Shown here: positions 24,772-36,099 of the stretch, piece after piece
How the letters are laid out: each line of letters opens with the position of its first letter
How positions within the stretch are numbered: the stretch's first letter is position 1
Source: Coenobita brevimanus
Taxonomy: Eukaryota > Arthropoda > Malacostraca > Decapoda > Coenobitidae
Direction of reading: 5' to 3'
Length of the DNA: 64,000 bases
Assembly (NCBI GenBank): GCA_032717465.1
Contig: CM064690.1
Span: 11,857,140 to 11,921,139, forward strand
Translations under genes and position numbers: made by a program
Notes under the pieces: generated by a model
What the model saw: the letters and a program-made list of their open reading frames with translations, nothing else
What the model was told of the DNA's origin: nothing
Database searches by the model: none

Positions 24772-25154
24772 TTACGATTTACGAGGGGGGCCAATGTGTT
24801 TAGTTTTTTTATGTCCCCCGCGACCAGGCGAGTGGCTACCGGGGGACCTTTCCCGGTGCTTGCTGACGGAAACCTCCATATTATCGTCAATAACAAGGCT
24901 CCCAGATTCCACCGAGGAAGAGGTATTCTTCCTCTCCCTCGCTGGGCTAGGAGCAGGGAGGACATGAGGACGTGGCTTTGAAAGGGTAGTGAAGTTATGT
25001 TTTACAGTCTTGTCAGGCTTCGATTTAGGCTTGACTGACTGAGAAGCAGCAGCAACCTGTGAGTATGATGAAGCTTTAGGGAGGTCATTTAGAGAGTTGG
25101 ATCGTACAGGAGGTTTAGAGGTGGAGGTGGAGGTAGAGTGAGTGACTTGATTAA

Positions 25155-27116
25155 CCCCTTAACCGCGGGGGGTCACTTTCGTGACGCTTGGGAGCAAGGG
25201 ATCATACCGCAGGGCATCGCTTTTGTGATTCTGTGTTATTTTGAATTCACCCGGGCTTCCAAGTGGGGGCTTGTATCATCTATCAGTTCTGCCAATGTCC
25301 AACACTAGTCAGCACTCCTAATCTCATCTGTACTCCCATCCATTGTTGACAATTTAGCCATTTCTCCCCGTTCTTGACTCCCCTCCCTACCCCCCCTCCA
25401 TTACCCTATCCTCTCGCCTGCCCGGCCGTGCTACGCTAAGTAAATCTTCCCTGGAATTTTTCACTGATTTCATCCATTGAAATAAGCCCTATGTCCTATT
25501 CTTATACCAAATAATATATACAAGAAAGAAATAAGGTAAGTGAGAGTGCCATACACCTGGAATTGGCTAATCATCACCTGACAACACCTCACGTGCACTC
25601 GTTCGCTAATTTTCGCTGTTTTTTTCCCCTTGAAATATGCCGTATAATCTATTTTCGTAATAAATATACATGTAAGGAGGGAAGGGAGAAGCCTAAGTGA
25701 TATTTACATTCACCTGGAACTACCTAATTTATAAAGTATTGTCTAGATTTCCTGCCAATCATATCAGTGCTAGACAAAGCTGTTTCAAGATATAACATTG
25801 GTAGCTCTGAATATATATCTCCTAAGTAGGCCTCTAATCTATTTTCGTAATAAATATACATGTAAGGAGGATGGGAGAAGCCTAAGTGATATTTACATTC
25901 ACCTGGAACTACCAAATTTATAATGTATTGTCTAGATTTCCTGCCAATCATATCAGTGCTAGACTTAGCTGTTTCAAGAACCAATATTGGTAACTCTGAA
26001 TAACCCCTAAAGCAGGCCTTCACGCTGGCCCTCCGTTATCAGTTTACTCTCATCTTCCGAAGCGAGAGTACGTATGTTTCTTCTTGCTGACTTCAAGGCC
26101 TTTTTCACCCTCATGCAAATGGCCCTGTGACCTTTACCCCCTACTAAACCTCGTGTGGAAAGAGGTAAAGGGCTGACAATTGATAAAAGAGTGACTACGA
26201 TCTTTCTATTGAGTAAAACAGTGCAAGTGGAATTGTAAATAATGTGTAAATAATGTGTAAACAGCAAGTGAAAGTAATGAATGTAAATATACGTGAACAA
26301 TGGAAAATAGTTTTATAAGTTATTTCAACTGACAGTGCACAACACAGTGTAAATCAAATAGAAATGTAAATAACGTAAATAAAATAGAGAACGTAAATAG
26401 AAATGTAAATGAGTAGTATTATAAGAATACGAGTATATACCCTAGGAGTAATGAAAGTGAAAGTTTCACTCTAGCATGTCTGAATGCTATGAGTTATGAG
26501 AGTGAAGATGAAAGTGACATTCACTCTCAATGCCAGTATACAGGACGAGAAAGTGAATGCTACGTATTTTACTGAAAGAAATTGAATCCCTACAGTGACA
26601 ATAAACTAATACTACTGAAGGAAACTTATGGAGCTGTAGATATATATAAGTGTTATATAGTAATAGAAATATAAAGTGTGAGGGGTTTTATGAATAATAA
26701 ATGACAGAGTAACAAAAGCGAACTAGTGCCAGTGCGACGATCAGATGCGCTCGTAATTTCCATTGCTTTCACAGTGTTTTTTTTTTTTTAGTATGGATCC
26801 CAAACTACTTGAAAATTGTAGAATAGTGTTTATAATGTTTGTATCTGGCTGTGGTAATCATATTACAGGTTGTCGGGAAGTGTAAAGTGGAGACTTCGTT
26901 ACCCTACTTCAGAGGTCTCCACAAGTCCTACGGTAACGACGAAGGCTCAACAATCATTCCAGGAGAAAGCTGAAGGTATGTGCCATAAGCATATGTAATT
27001 TTATTATTCTAGGACTAATAACTGATTTTTGGCAAATATTTTTTGAGAGTCTGTCGGAGCCCAAATAACCCCGCGGCACACGCAAGTCATTGGTAAACAA
27101 GCCCGCGGTGTAGGGG
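25155..27116. mobile_element. piggyBac-like nonautonomous element, 1962 bp
   Basis: TTAA flanks both sides (25151-25154 and 27117-27120). The ends are inverted repeats: CCCCTTAACCGCGGGG at the left, and CCCCTACACCGCGGGC when the right end is read inward. TTAA target duplication with CCC-starting ends is diagnostic of the piggyBac superfamily. The interior is AT-rich with a 190-bp tandem duplication, and I see no transposase frame. It therefore looks nonautonomous. The flanking LINE ORF1 is open across the site once the element is ignored, which fixes the borders. Confidence 0.88.
25645..26030. repeat. Two-unit tandem repeat, 190-bp period, inside the piggyBac-like element
   Basis: ATTTTCGTAATAAATATACA occurs at 25651 and 25841. 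It is followed each time by the same block ending in the CTGCCAATCATATCAGTGCT segment and GCTGTTTCAAGA. The second unit diverges at its 3' edge. Such subterminal duplications are common in nonautonomous piggyBac elements. Confidence 0.9.
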
Positions 27117-28742
27117 TTAACAAGCACGAGATCAGTCTGCATCTCCATAGTGCACATCACAGGGCGGGACATCACTGCCGAAGCATAGGACCTATTCGGT
27201 GTGGGAGTTGCATGCAACTCCTTGACCTTTTTCCTTGCTTCGTAGAAAGAGATGCCCTCAGTCGCCTTCACCGCACAGACCTCTTTCTCCTCCTTCCACT
27301 TTGGACAATCCCTAGAGGAAGTGAAGTGAGCACCCTTGCAGTGAAAGCAGCTGACACCCTCTGATGTGCAATGTTCAGCATCATGACCTTGCGTTGTGCA
27401 CTTGCCACAGACTGAGTGAGAAACCCGACAAGACTTTGCATGATGTCCATATAACTGACATCGTAAACAACAAAGTGGGTTAGGGATGTATGTCCTTACG
27501 TTAACAGTTTCATACCCCACTTTGATATGGGTTGGGAGAGTCATTTTACCGAATGTCAATATAACCGTTGCCGTTTTCGTCCTCCTGCCCTCGGAAAATC
27601 TCGTGATGAAACGGGCTTCAATTACATCTTCATAAGCAAGTTCACGTATGATGTCGTCCTCTTCCATGACCATGAGGTCCCTGAAAGTGATGTCTCCCTT
27701 GCAGGAATTCATGGAGTGAGGGATCGTCGGCACAATATCATAGCAATGGAATTTGCTCATCTTCATCAAATCCTTAACCTGGGACGAGTTTGCAGTCTTT
27801 ACTAGGAGATCTCCGCTAGCAAGTTTTTTGACCTGTTCTACCTCTCCTGCACATCCATCAATCACCTTCTTGATAATGAAGGGATTGAGGCTGGACAGGG
27901 GGTAGAACCAACCGCGTGCAGCAAAACAAAACTGGCATTTTTAACGTTAATGTCTAGCAGAGGGCGTGTCCGGGGCCGTTCAGTCTGGGGGTAGTCCGTC
28001 CGTGAGACAGTCGGGGGTCGGTCAGGACTACCTCCCCCCCTGAAGGGGGGTGAGGCAGCAGTGGCGTCTGCCATAGTGACCACTTCCCCCTAAAGGGGGA
28101 AATGGGAAGAAGGAGAAAAAACAAACAAGGGACAAAAAAACCAGGACAACACACCTATGGCTAAGATTGCCCTCTCAAACCACTCCAGGGAGGCCCGACC
28201 GTGTTACTTCACACCCCAGAGCGATCAGTGGGGGGGACCCTCCGTGGGCGAGTAAGCAAAGGTAATCTTAGTAAATAGATATAGACACTTGCTATATCTC
28301 TAGCAAGGGTAGGGAGGAAAATTAGTACTAGCTAATCCTAATTTTAACGGTGTATTTACAAAACTAATGCCGGTGAGGCAGCCCTGAAAACTAGAGGAGA
28401 GCCAGAAAAACACGTCTAAACTCTCCGCGACCATGCATCAAAGTCCTCTGATAGTAAGATAATTGTGTGGGCATTTCTCCGTTTGACTGACCATATAAGA
28501 TATCGAACGATAACTTATGCAGTTTCTTATATTTCTCTAAACAGTAATGCATTCTGACTACACCAGTATCTGCAGAAATTAATACAAGCTTTATTTTCTT
28601 GTAAAAGTAAAACTATGATGTTACTCTAGCTTTGAAGTTATCGTGTCGCTCAGTTGCTTTTGAATGGGACGTTTCTGTCTTGTTACTATGTGCTCAGCGT
28701 CGATGATAGTGTCAGTCCGTTGACCTTCCGAAGTGCCTGCTA

Positions 28743-28940
28743 TCAAGTCCTCACCCTACTCACCAAAGCTGCGCGGTTCCTAACGACATAACTAAAATCA
28801 TCTAACTGTTGCATTACTAGCCTCCAAATATTCTTAATGGGGTTGAGATCTGGAGACGTGGCAGGAGAAGGCGTTGCATTACAATTACGATATGACTTCC
28901 GAATCATCATAGATGATTTATGAGGTCTCGTTAGATTCAC
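28743..28940 (-). pseudogene. Tc1/mariner-like transposase C-terminal remnant
   Basis: The reverse strand encodes ATSPDLNPIKNIWRLV followed by a basic tail. In Tc1-type transposases the motif is SPDLNPIENLW, in which the Glu is the third catalytic acidic residue of DD34E. Here it is Lys, so the catalytic site is lost. No upstream D motifs or inverted repeats were found, so this is an isolated fragment next to the 5' end of the I-like LINE. Confidence 0.75.
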
Positions 28941-28959
28941 ATTCCTCGAGACTGGATAA

Positions 28960-29270
28960 ACTCATTCATGCCTACGGGCCGAGAATGGTGGGGTACCAAC
29001 CGTACAGAATAAGGCTGAGTAATACGATGCATTTTTTGATGGTCTACAACACAGTACTAGATGAAAAGAAACGGTAGTACGGTAGTAGCCTGTTAATGAT
29101 ACAAGTTGATTTCGAAACAGTTGCTAAACAGGTTTTCGCCATGCCATTATATTCTGCCCCAGCGGTGAAGATATGTAAAGTTCATGTCGTCCATGAACCG
29201 AAGATACGATCTAAGAATCTGAAAAAACAGACTTATCACTCAGTTAAATAATGGCGCACATGCTTTGGTG

Positions 29271-29336
<66 letters not shown>

Positions 29337-30300
29337 GACAGAAAAAATACTGGCGGTGTGTCACGCACACAGTACTTGATTATTTGATACTTCGTGTCCA
29401 GTATTCATTTTTTCGTAAAAATGCAGTGCAGGATGAGGTTGCTTACATTAACGTGAAGGACATTCATTCATTATCAGTCACCCAATGTAAGAAATTACAA
29501 TTTACACCAGTTAGATTGCACAGATCGACAACTTCAGGAAACTTTTGCTGCACACTAAGGACATAAAGCGCCACAGTTGGGAATCACTGCAGTAAATGAA
29601 TGAAAAAGTGAATAAAAATGTGGACAAACAGTAAGTCAGTGTAGGAGATATTATGCTAAAATTTAGATGACTGAAAACAAATTCATGACGGTTATTAATC
29701 CCTGTAGCTGGGAACGGCAAGTAAAGATTTTTATTTTTTAATCAAAAAGAGGCATTCAAAGATACACATGACTGAACAGGGATGAGAAAGTTGGAAGAAT
29801 TATGGGTTTACATGTGAGGCTAAAACATTTACCAAAGTGTGATGGAACAGTACAGTATGTGTGATAGGATTTTTCCTGACAATAGTTTTTTTTTCCCCAT
29901 AAAGCCAGTAGAAATGAAAGGATGGAGCTAGAGGACGACCACATGAATATGTGTGAGAAATCAATAAATATTCGTGATAGCCTTCGACGACAAGTGATGT
30001 GTAAGAGGGCTTGCTATCATGAAAATTCCTTAATAACTCTGCATCATTCCACTTATGACCCAGAGCCATTACTTACATCAGTTCACCGTACTAACTGTGA
30101 TTTATTTTCCCAGGATGATCAAGAACACGGCACAGTCTCCCCATGTCTCTTGTTTTCTTACATAAACAATTCATGGCAACGGCAGTTTGGTTATGAATCT
30201 GGAGCCTGATTAAAATGGGAAGGATGCGGCATATGGTAAAGAAGACTTATCGGTCACCAAATTTGTTTGGGTAGAATTGAACAGGAAGATACAAGAACGA

Positions 30301-30348
<48 letters not shown>

Positions 30349-31062
30349 TAAACTACAATATACAGAATCTTTGCAACAAGAGAACCGAAATCTAAGATGG
30401 CCTAGCATGAGGCGATGAGACATACGTGATTATTCTTCACTGTCGGGGGTTAGTTGGGTAGGAAAAAAATTATGAGGTTTTTATCCCAATAAAAACACTC
30501 CTTATACCTAACATAGTGAATTGATGTAGCAGACTGACGATAAAACAAACAGCGATCCACTTGACCCTCGCCTGATGGTATCTCTGGTATTGTGGAGGAG
30601 GCTCTGTTTGCTGGTATGGGTAGGGTGTGGCAGTGGAAGTCGTAAATGAATAAATGGTGTAGGGAAGACATTGATAACGCTAATTGAACTGTACCCGCAA
30701 CACACGATTATATCGGCTGGCAGAGAGGAAGAGGAGCGTGATATGGGCCACCCCTGTGCAGTATATTCAGTACATTTTGTCATCATCGCTAGGTTTAAAT
30801 TGTACAGTTTATCGGTTAATTCCTGTAGGGTTAATTCTTTTTATATCTCATTTCTTTTATATAAGTCATTATTTGATATAATTTTGAAACACTGCCCTTA
30901 GAAGCAGCAATTATTCCCTTACGTAATGCGACTTATTTTCATATATAATCTATATTATACGATGTAAAGTGTAAACAAATTTCCTTCGGAAATATCTACG
31001 CTGAGAAGATATTCCCCACCCCATTCTGCAAGGTCGATTGTTGAAGCATATAGACCAGTGTT
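28960..31062. repeat. Intron 3 DNA with (GT)n 29273-29334 and (AC)n 30303-30345
   Basis: No gene was recognised. The two dinucleotide runs are clean. Short ORFs around 29384-30209 and 30450-30901 have no domain signature. Confidence 0.65.
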
Positions 31063-31363
31063 TCTTAACCTTTTTCGACATCAACCCACATTCCGGAAAT
31101 AAGGCATCATCGTAACATATGACGTCACACGGATAAATTTCACCAGTAATATATCCAGGTAAATGTAGCTTATGCCAAAATAATTTATCGTTATTATGAC
31201 ATGTTGCCTTAAACCTACTTTAATACCATGACAGCCCAAAAAGAATAAAATATTCACATTACATTAAATCAAATTTTCGTGGTTGTTTATTCTTGTACAA
31301 ATATATATACTTTAAGATATTTACAGATTTGTTTTTGTTTATGCTTCTAATTTACATACTTTT

Positions 31364-31365
<2 letters not shown>
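31063..31365 (+). mobile_element. Possible hAT-like nonautonomous element, left end only
   Basis: CAGTGTTTCTTAACCTTTTT at 31063 matches the CAGTG-starting, CTTAACC-type terminal repeat common to many hAT elements. No matching inverted right end or 8-bp duplication was found, so the element is truncated or the call is wrong. A (CA)n run follows at 31366-31395. Confidence 0.35.
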
Positions 31366-31397
<32 letters not shown>

Positions 31398-31399
31398 AT

Positions 31400-33309
31400 C
31401 GATATGATCTGAGTAATCCTGATTAACCCTTCATACACGGTGATGCATTAGGCGTCATTAGGGTCTTTCCTTGTAAATATGCAGTGATGCCTTTAACATC
31501 ATAAAACCATAAAATATTCGCCAAGAAGAAAAAACTTTTTCAGTCGATTTGCGTCATTTTGGAGGCATCATAGCTTGCCCGGCTTTCATCAAAATTAATG
31601 AGTTGGCAACTGTGGATCCTGATACCCGCGAGAGAGCAGACAGGTTATTTAGTACCAAATGAGCTGTGAGTGGGGAAGTTTGTGTGCTGGCTTGTCCCTT
31701 TAAATCTCCTCGATTACCCCCTTCCCAGCCATGCAGCATATTTCATAATACCAATAGTGCTTATCTATAATTTTTGGGCACTATTGTGATTAGATTTGGT
31801 GTTTGCAATAGGAAGTTAGGTGTTTGTGAAATGTTCCGGGTCATTTCCAGCCACTGGCCCGACGAAGACTATGCTACTGTTTCTAATCAACTACACTGCC
31901 TCTACCCTGCACCAAATGTGAGTATTCAACTATAATAATAGTGACAATGAATCATTTGAATATAGTGTGCATATCTAGTGTACATGGAATTGGTGAAGTA
32001 CACGCAGGAGCTTAGAGGGAGGCGGGAAACTGCCCTACGGTCATGACAATGCTTGGGTACACCGTAGTTTTTTGCATTTTTCTCAAAAGTTATGAGGTGT
32101 AGAACTGTTCTGATAGGAAATGAAAGCCATGGAATTCTGCATAAGATAAAATAAAAATATAACACTGCTGAGAAAAGTTTTCTGCTAGAGCTCCTCGAAT
32201 AAAATTTCTGTTGTCTGTCAGAAATAGGTTTTACCTTTTCACTTATTACTCAAAAACCATACCTCGTATCAAAATGCCAACAAACCCGTTCGATAACTAA
32301 TAAAATTCTATTTCAATTGATTGTATAACATCTACAGGTAGGTTAGTAAACATTCAAGCTATGATGTTGGGAAGTGAGATGAATGTTCCCGAATGTTTAT
32401 TCACACTGCCCTAACGTACATATAGTGTTTTTTTTTTTTGTGTGTGTGTGTTTTTTTTTTTTTTTTTGCTTATCTTGTAGAACAAATATAGACGAACAGG
32501 AATATGTGGGATTTGTAGCAAAATAAAAATGTTTGGGTGGCAAAAACAAGCCGAGAATACACTTTTTTGGAGCACTCAGCGGGGGGATTGGCCGAGAAAG
32601 CTGATGTGTTGTGGAACGCAAAACCTATTGAAACTTACCATGCACAAAAGGGTCAACATCCTCCTTTTGGTTGCGATATGAATGTGTATGATTGTATTTG
32701 AACATACATAATGAATGACGTGATACATGAAAGGAACAATATTACGGAGTGCGTTAACACTCCATAAATAGGAATGACGCATGTTGAGTGGCGTCGTCTG
32801 TTACTGGGTATGCGAACATCCATGAGAAAACGATCACAAAGCTTAGTTCTAAGCTTTTGAACTAAAGATCTCTGATATTCAAGTGCAAAACTACTCGCGA
32901 AAGTCTTGCTAACCTTCATAGGAGTAGCAAAATCGAACCACAAAAATATCGATCATGTTCTTCTTTCTTTCCTTCTTTGTCAGTCATAATTCCAAACCTA
33001 AAAAGCCGCACACGAGCGTACTATACACCAAAATGTTGCCCTTGTCAAGTGTAGATGTTTCTTTTCATGTTTAGAAAAGTATTGAGGCTATGGTTCGCGA
33101 GTTTCGGCCTGAAAACTGTTCACTGTCACCAGTAAACACGCCATTTGCGCAGTATTGGTTAGCTACAGCTCACCTACAGTTAAAGAATGTACAATACCTA
33201 AATACCTCTTTTTTTTTTTTCATGGGAAGGCACCTTCGTGTTAGTTTTTCAGTAAGTTATGCATGTAACAATCCAAATCTGACAATTGCTTTATGCAAAG
33301 ATCATAAAC
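31400..33309. other. Intron 3 sequence without recognisable genes
   Basis: AT-rich. TTAACCCTTCATACACGG at about 31424 looks like a piggyBac-style end, but no partner was found. The 96-codon minus frame at 32653-32943 has mixed composition but no motif I recognise. Poly-T/GT runs lie at about 32429-32467. Confidence 0.5.
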
Positions 33310-33625
33310 TAGAAAACAAAAAATTTCTTTTAAAATATTATTAAGATGTAGGAATGGCAAAAGTGCACAGATAAGAGATGGAAAAAACAAAAACAAGAGA
33401 GCATTCACGATGGGAGGAGATTGGGAGACCTATACTCATTGCTACACTCCACCAGCTACAAGTCTGTGGCTAAAGTGTGGAATGGAGTAATGGGTATAGG
33501 TCTCCATATTCTCTCCTCCCATCCTGAATGCTCTCTTGTTTCTGTTCTTTTTTCACTTCTTGCATGTGCACTTTTGCCATTCCTACTTCTTAACTATCAT
33601 TTTAGAAGAAAATTTTTGTTTTCTA
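33310..33625. repeat. 316-bp imperfect palindrome (foldback structure)
   Basis: The left arm (about 33310-33450) and right arm (about 33478-33625) are inverse copies. Both contain, on opposite strands, TAGAAAACAAAAA, GTAGGAATGGCAAAAGTGCA, ACAAGAGAGCATTCA, GATGGGAGGAGA and GGAGACCTATAC. Identity is roughly 85-90% by eye, with a loop of about 25-30 bp. It could be a foldback-type MITE or a locus whose transcript forms a long hairpin. There is no coding capacity. It lies in intron 3. Confidence 0.85.
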
Positions 33626-33999
33626 TTAAACAGGGAATCATATTGGTGACGATCTTAAAACCCAAGGCTAAGCAAGGCACAATAAATAATATCACTTAAG
33701 AAAACAAGAGAATGAGGAAGGGAAAGTAAAAGAAAGGAAATGGATGCCTCTTCAGGTGTGGATAACACCCGGTATGCAAAGATGAGAATCGAGGTAAAGT
33801 AAGAATAAGAGGGGGAAAAAAATGTGGTTTTGAAGACACCAATTCTATGTTCCCTATTCAAGTGCACACACTATGATATTTATTTTGTAACTTCTTTTGC
33901 TCCCGAACAGATGAGTATTATCTAAAATCAATTTCGAAATGTTGTGGGAATTAGATTTTAATATATATTTATTTTACTTGTGATTTTTTTTTGGTGGTT

Positions 34000-34870
34000 T
34001 TGGATTCTTTTTATGCCTCTGCCCACCTCTGGTGAAGAAGGCATTAGGTGATTGGCCTATCCATCCGTGCGTGAGTGGGTGCATGCGTTGGTGCGTGCCT
34101 TCGTCCTTAACACTTTTCTGGGCGCAATATCTCTTAAAACCACCGACGGAATTCCACCAGACTTTTGTCACTGATGTAGTATGAGTAGATGATGAACTGA
34201 TCATGTCAACTGGGTCAAGGAGTCAGAGGTGAAGACTATATGGGGCCAACTCAGTTTTTTCTTGTGGGCTCAGTATCTTCTAAACCGCTCAATGGATTTC
34301 GACCAAACTTTTGACTACGATACAGTATGAAGGGACGATGAACTGATTAGAATAACAGGGTCAAGGGGTCAAAGGTCAAGGTCATATGGGCTTTGGTGTG
34401 ATGTCTGATGAACCCCGCAATGGATTTCGACCAAACTTTTGTCGGTGACACAGTATGAAGGAAGGATGAATTGATTAGATGAGCAAAGTCAAGAGGTCAA
34501 AGTTCAAGGTCATTTGACATGTGGGTGCAATATCTCCTGAACCCCTTGACTAATTTCGAAAAAATTTTGTCAGTGATACAGAATGAAGGGACAATGAATT
34601 GATTAGGTCAGCAAGGGCAAGGGGTGAAAGGTCAAGGTCACACGGGTGTGGGCGATATATCCCCTAAACCCCTAGACAGTTTTCGAACAAACTTTTGTCA
34701 GTGATACAGTATGATGGGATGATGAACTGATTAGGTCAGCAAGGTCAGTGGGTCAAAGAACAAGGTCATATTGGGTTGACTTAGTTTATCTTTAGTCTCA
34801 TTTCAATTAATCCTGTCATTGAGGATGTTTGGCAAATCCGTGTGCAAGGCTTGGCGGAGGTATACCGAGC
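34000..34870. repeat. Degenerate tandem repeat, about 119-156 bp unit, five units
   Basis: ACTTTTG-type anchors lie at about 34161, 34317, 34436, 34563 and 34691. Each unit contains AATGGATTTCGACCAAACTT or variants, a CAGTATGA block, GATGAACTGATTAG and GGTCAAAGGTCAAGGTCA. The array is led by ATGCCTCTGCCCACC and closed by AAGGCTTGGCGGAGGTATAC. It is noncoding. I recall similar tracts from other invertebrate and fish DNA, but their nature is not known to me. Confidence 0.85.
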
Positions 34871-34992
34871 ATTGCATTGTGTCAACAGCTTGGGGCCTGA
34901 GCTGTTGGTGTTTCATTTTCTTTATGGAAGAGAGGAAGTTGTGGGGTTGTCCTGGTGAGGCATTAATTATCGTTACTGTTAATAAGTTTATG

Positions 34993-35199
34993 GATGCCTA
35001 TTGGTCTAGTGAGTTGCAGCATTTCCAGGTGTTGCTCATAAAGTATTACGTCCAAGAGATGGTTGGGGTTTACTGTTCACCTAATACCGCAAGGGGGCAA
35101 ACTACTGGTCATTCTCTTCTTTAATGCCTGGCCAAAAAAAAAGAAAAAAAAAAATCTTTGCCCTGAGCCCCTATGCTTGTGATGGGAAAATATAGGTTT
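34993..35199 (+). mobile_element. tRNA-derived SINE (type 1), copy 1
   Basis: The sequence aligns with 56104-56300. It has an A-box-like TTGGTCTAGTGAG at 35001, a decayed B-box region, and the shared body GGTTGGGGTTTACTGTTCA. The tail block runs CCCCTATGC...GATGGGA...TAGGTTT. An A-rich insertion lies at about 35134-35154. Pol III promoter boxes are degraded in this copy. Confidence 0.7.
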
Positions 35200-35339
35200 G
35201 CATAATACTGACAGGTAAGAGTAAACCGACAACATCTGGTCCAGTCTTTTACAATAACTGTATTGTACTATAATTCATCCACCATATCTTGGTGGATGAA
35301 TTGTAGCTGAAGTTAAGTATAATCTAATTAAGGTTGAAG

Positions 35340-36046
35340 TATGGGGGGAACTAAATCTGGGGATCCGAGTTCCAAAGTGAAGTTGTTCAAGGAATATAGG
35401 ATTTATGATAAGCAGAAGCCCTGCAATATGGCACTGCGACTGTCAGATCATGAGAGCTACCAGATGCCTGTGTTGTGAATAGAGATGGCACAATGAGTGC
35501 CACTTCGTCAAAGCATTTACTGTAAAAGTATCTAAAATAATGCATGAGAGGCAACATACATTCTTGTTGGGGTGGTATTTCATTTGTAATTGCTGGGTTA
35601 TCAAATATTCTATAGGCTTTGTTTTGAATTTTGACTAATTGTTTTAGTGCAACTTTCTCACATCCACACCAAAAGGGTGAGCAATATTCGAACTCACAGT
35701 GAACTGACTTGTACATTATAGGAAATTGCTTATCGGTGGAGAGGAGAATACGGACTCTGTACCTAATCCAAGTTTCTATGAGGCGGTTTTAGCAAGTGCT
35801 GTTACATTAGGGGTCCAACTGAGAGTTTTGTTAGGTGAAATACCAAGGATTACAATACAATAAGACATGAAAATACCGGCTTCAGTGAAGGTAATGTAGG
35901 AATCAGGCAATATCTGTCTTTCAGTAAACTGGATGTGTTTGGTTTTCCTTTAAATGTGACAATACTATTTTGTCCCCATTCGATAATCTTAGATTAGTCT
36001 TAATTTAAGGAGATTGCTGTGCTATGTTGAAACTTAAAGATATCAA
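35340..36046 (-). mobile_element. Jockey-like LINE remnant (group C)
   Basis: The minus frame 35387-35716 contains YKSVHCEFEYCSPFWCG, KQLVKIQNKAYRIFD and a C-terminal HKSYIP. This is the post-RT region of jockey/CR1-type polymerases (consensus YKS-x-V-x-P-x-x-EYCSP-x-W). Upstream on the same strand, broken frames show an LSVGP-type thumb block near 35815. No catalytic box remains. It is a decayed copy distinct from group B. Confidence 0.7.
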
Positions 36047-36093
36047 CATATTGTGAATGAGTGGTTAAGTGCAAACCACTCATTCACAATATG
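36047..36093. repeat. Perfect 20-bp inverted repeat with 7-base loop
   Basis: CATATTGTGAATGAGTGGTT at 36047-36066 is followed by a 7-base loop and its exact inverse complement at 36074-36093. The right arm ends 2 bases before the TTAA-like site (CTAA) of the piggyBac-like element at 36100. It may be a rearrangement scar at the insertion edge. Confidence 0.92.
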
Positions 36094-36099
36094 TTCTAA

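Larger units (their letters stand above)
24772..28074 (-). pseudogene. I-like LINE ORF1 (gag-like, CCHC), split by a transposon
   Basis: The ATG is at 28072-28074. The N-terminal 70 codons are rich in Pro and Arg. A frameshift near 27900 moves reading to the frame with NPFIIKKVIDGCAGEVEQVK, then the VNVRTYIPNPLCC block and three zinc-knuckle segments (CLRCQLYGHHAKSC, CGKCTTQGHDAEHC, CFHCKGAHFTSSRDC). A 1962-bp piggyBac-like insertion interrupts it at a TTAA. The frame on the far side (25150 down to 24772) stays open in the same phase to TAA at 24772-24774. That part is Ser/Pro/Lys rich. The ORF1 product of this LINE type binds RNA in ribonucleoprotein particles; the copy is dead. Confidence 0.88.
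20450..28260 (-). mobile_element. I-like (RNase H-bearing) LINE, nearly full length, dead
   Basis: From right to left the element has a 5' UTR (about 28075-28260 or beyond), ORF1 with CCHC knuckles, ORF2 with EN-RT-RNase H-CCHC, and a 3' UTR carrying an internal duplication. It ends near an A-rich stretch on the minus strand at about 20443-20520. RNase H after RT places it in the I superfamily in the broad sense (I, Nimb, Ingi, R1, Loa); the exact clade was not determined. It is inactivated by frameshifts and nonsense codons, and by the piggyBac-like element at 25155-27116. It lies in intron 3 in antisense orientation. Element borders are approximate, and no target duplication was found. Confidence 0.9.

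Noticed and set aside
31424..31445. piggyBac-style end TTAACCCTTCATACACGG, and a similar one near 47960
   Set aside because: No inverted partner end found for either; short TTAACCC strings occur by chance.
32653..32943. 96-codon minus frame with mixed composition
   Set aside because: No recognisable motif or splice context; could be chance.
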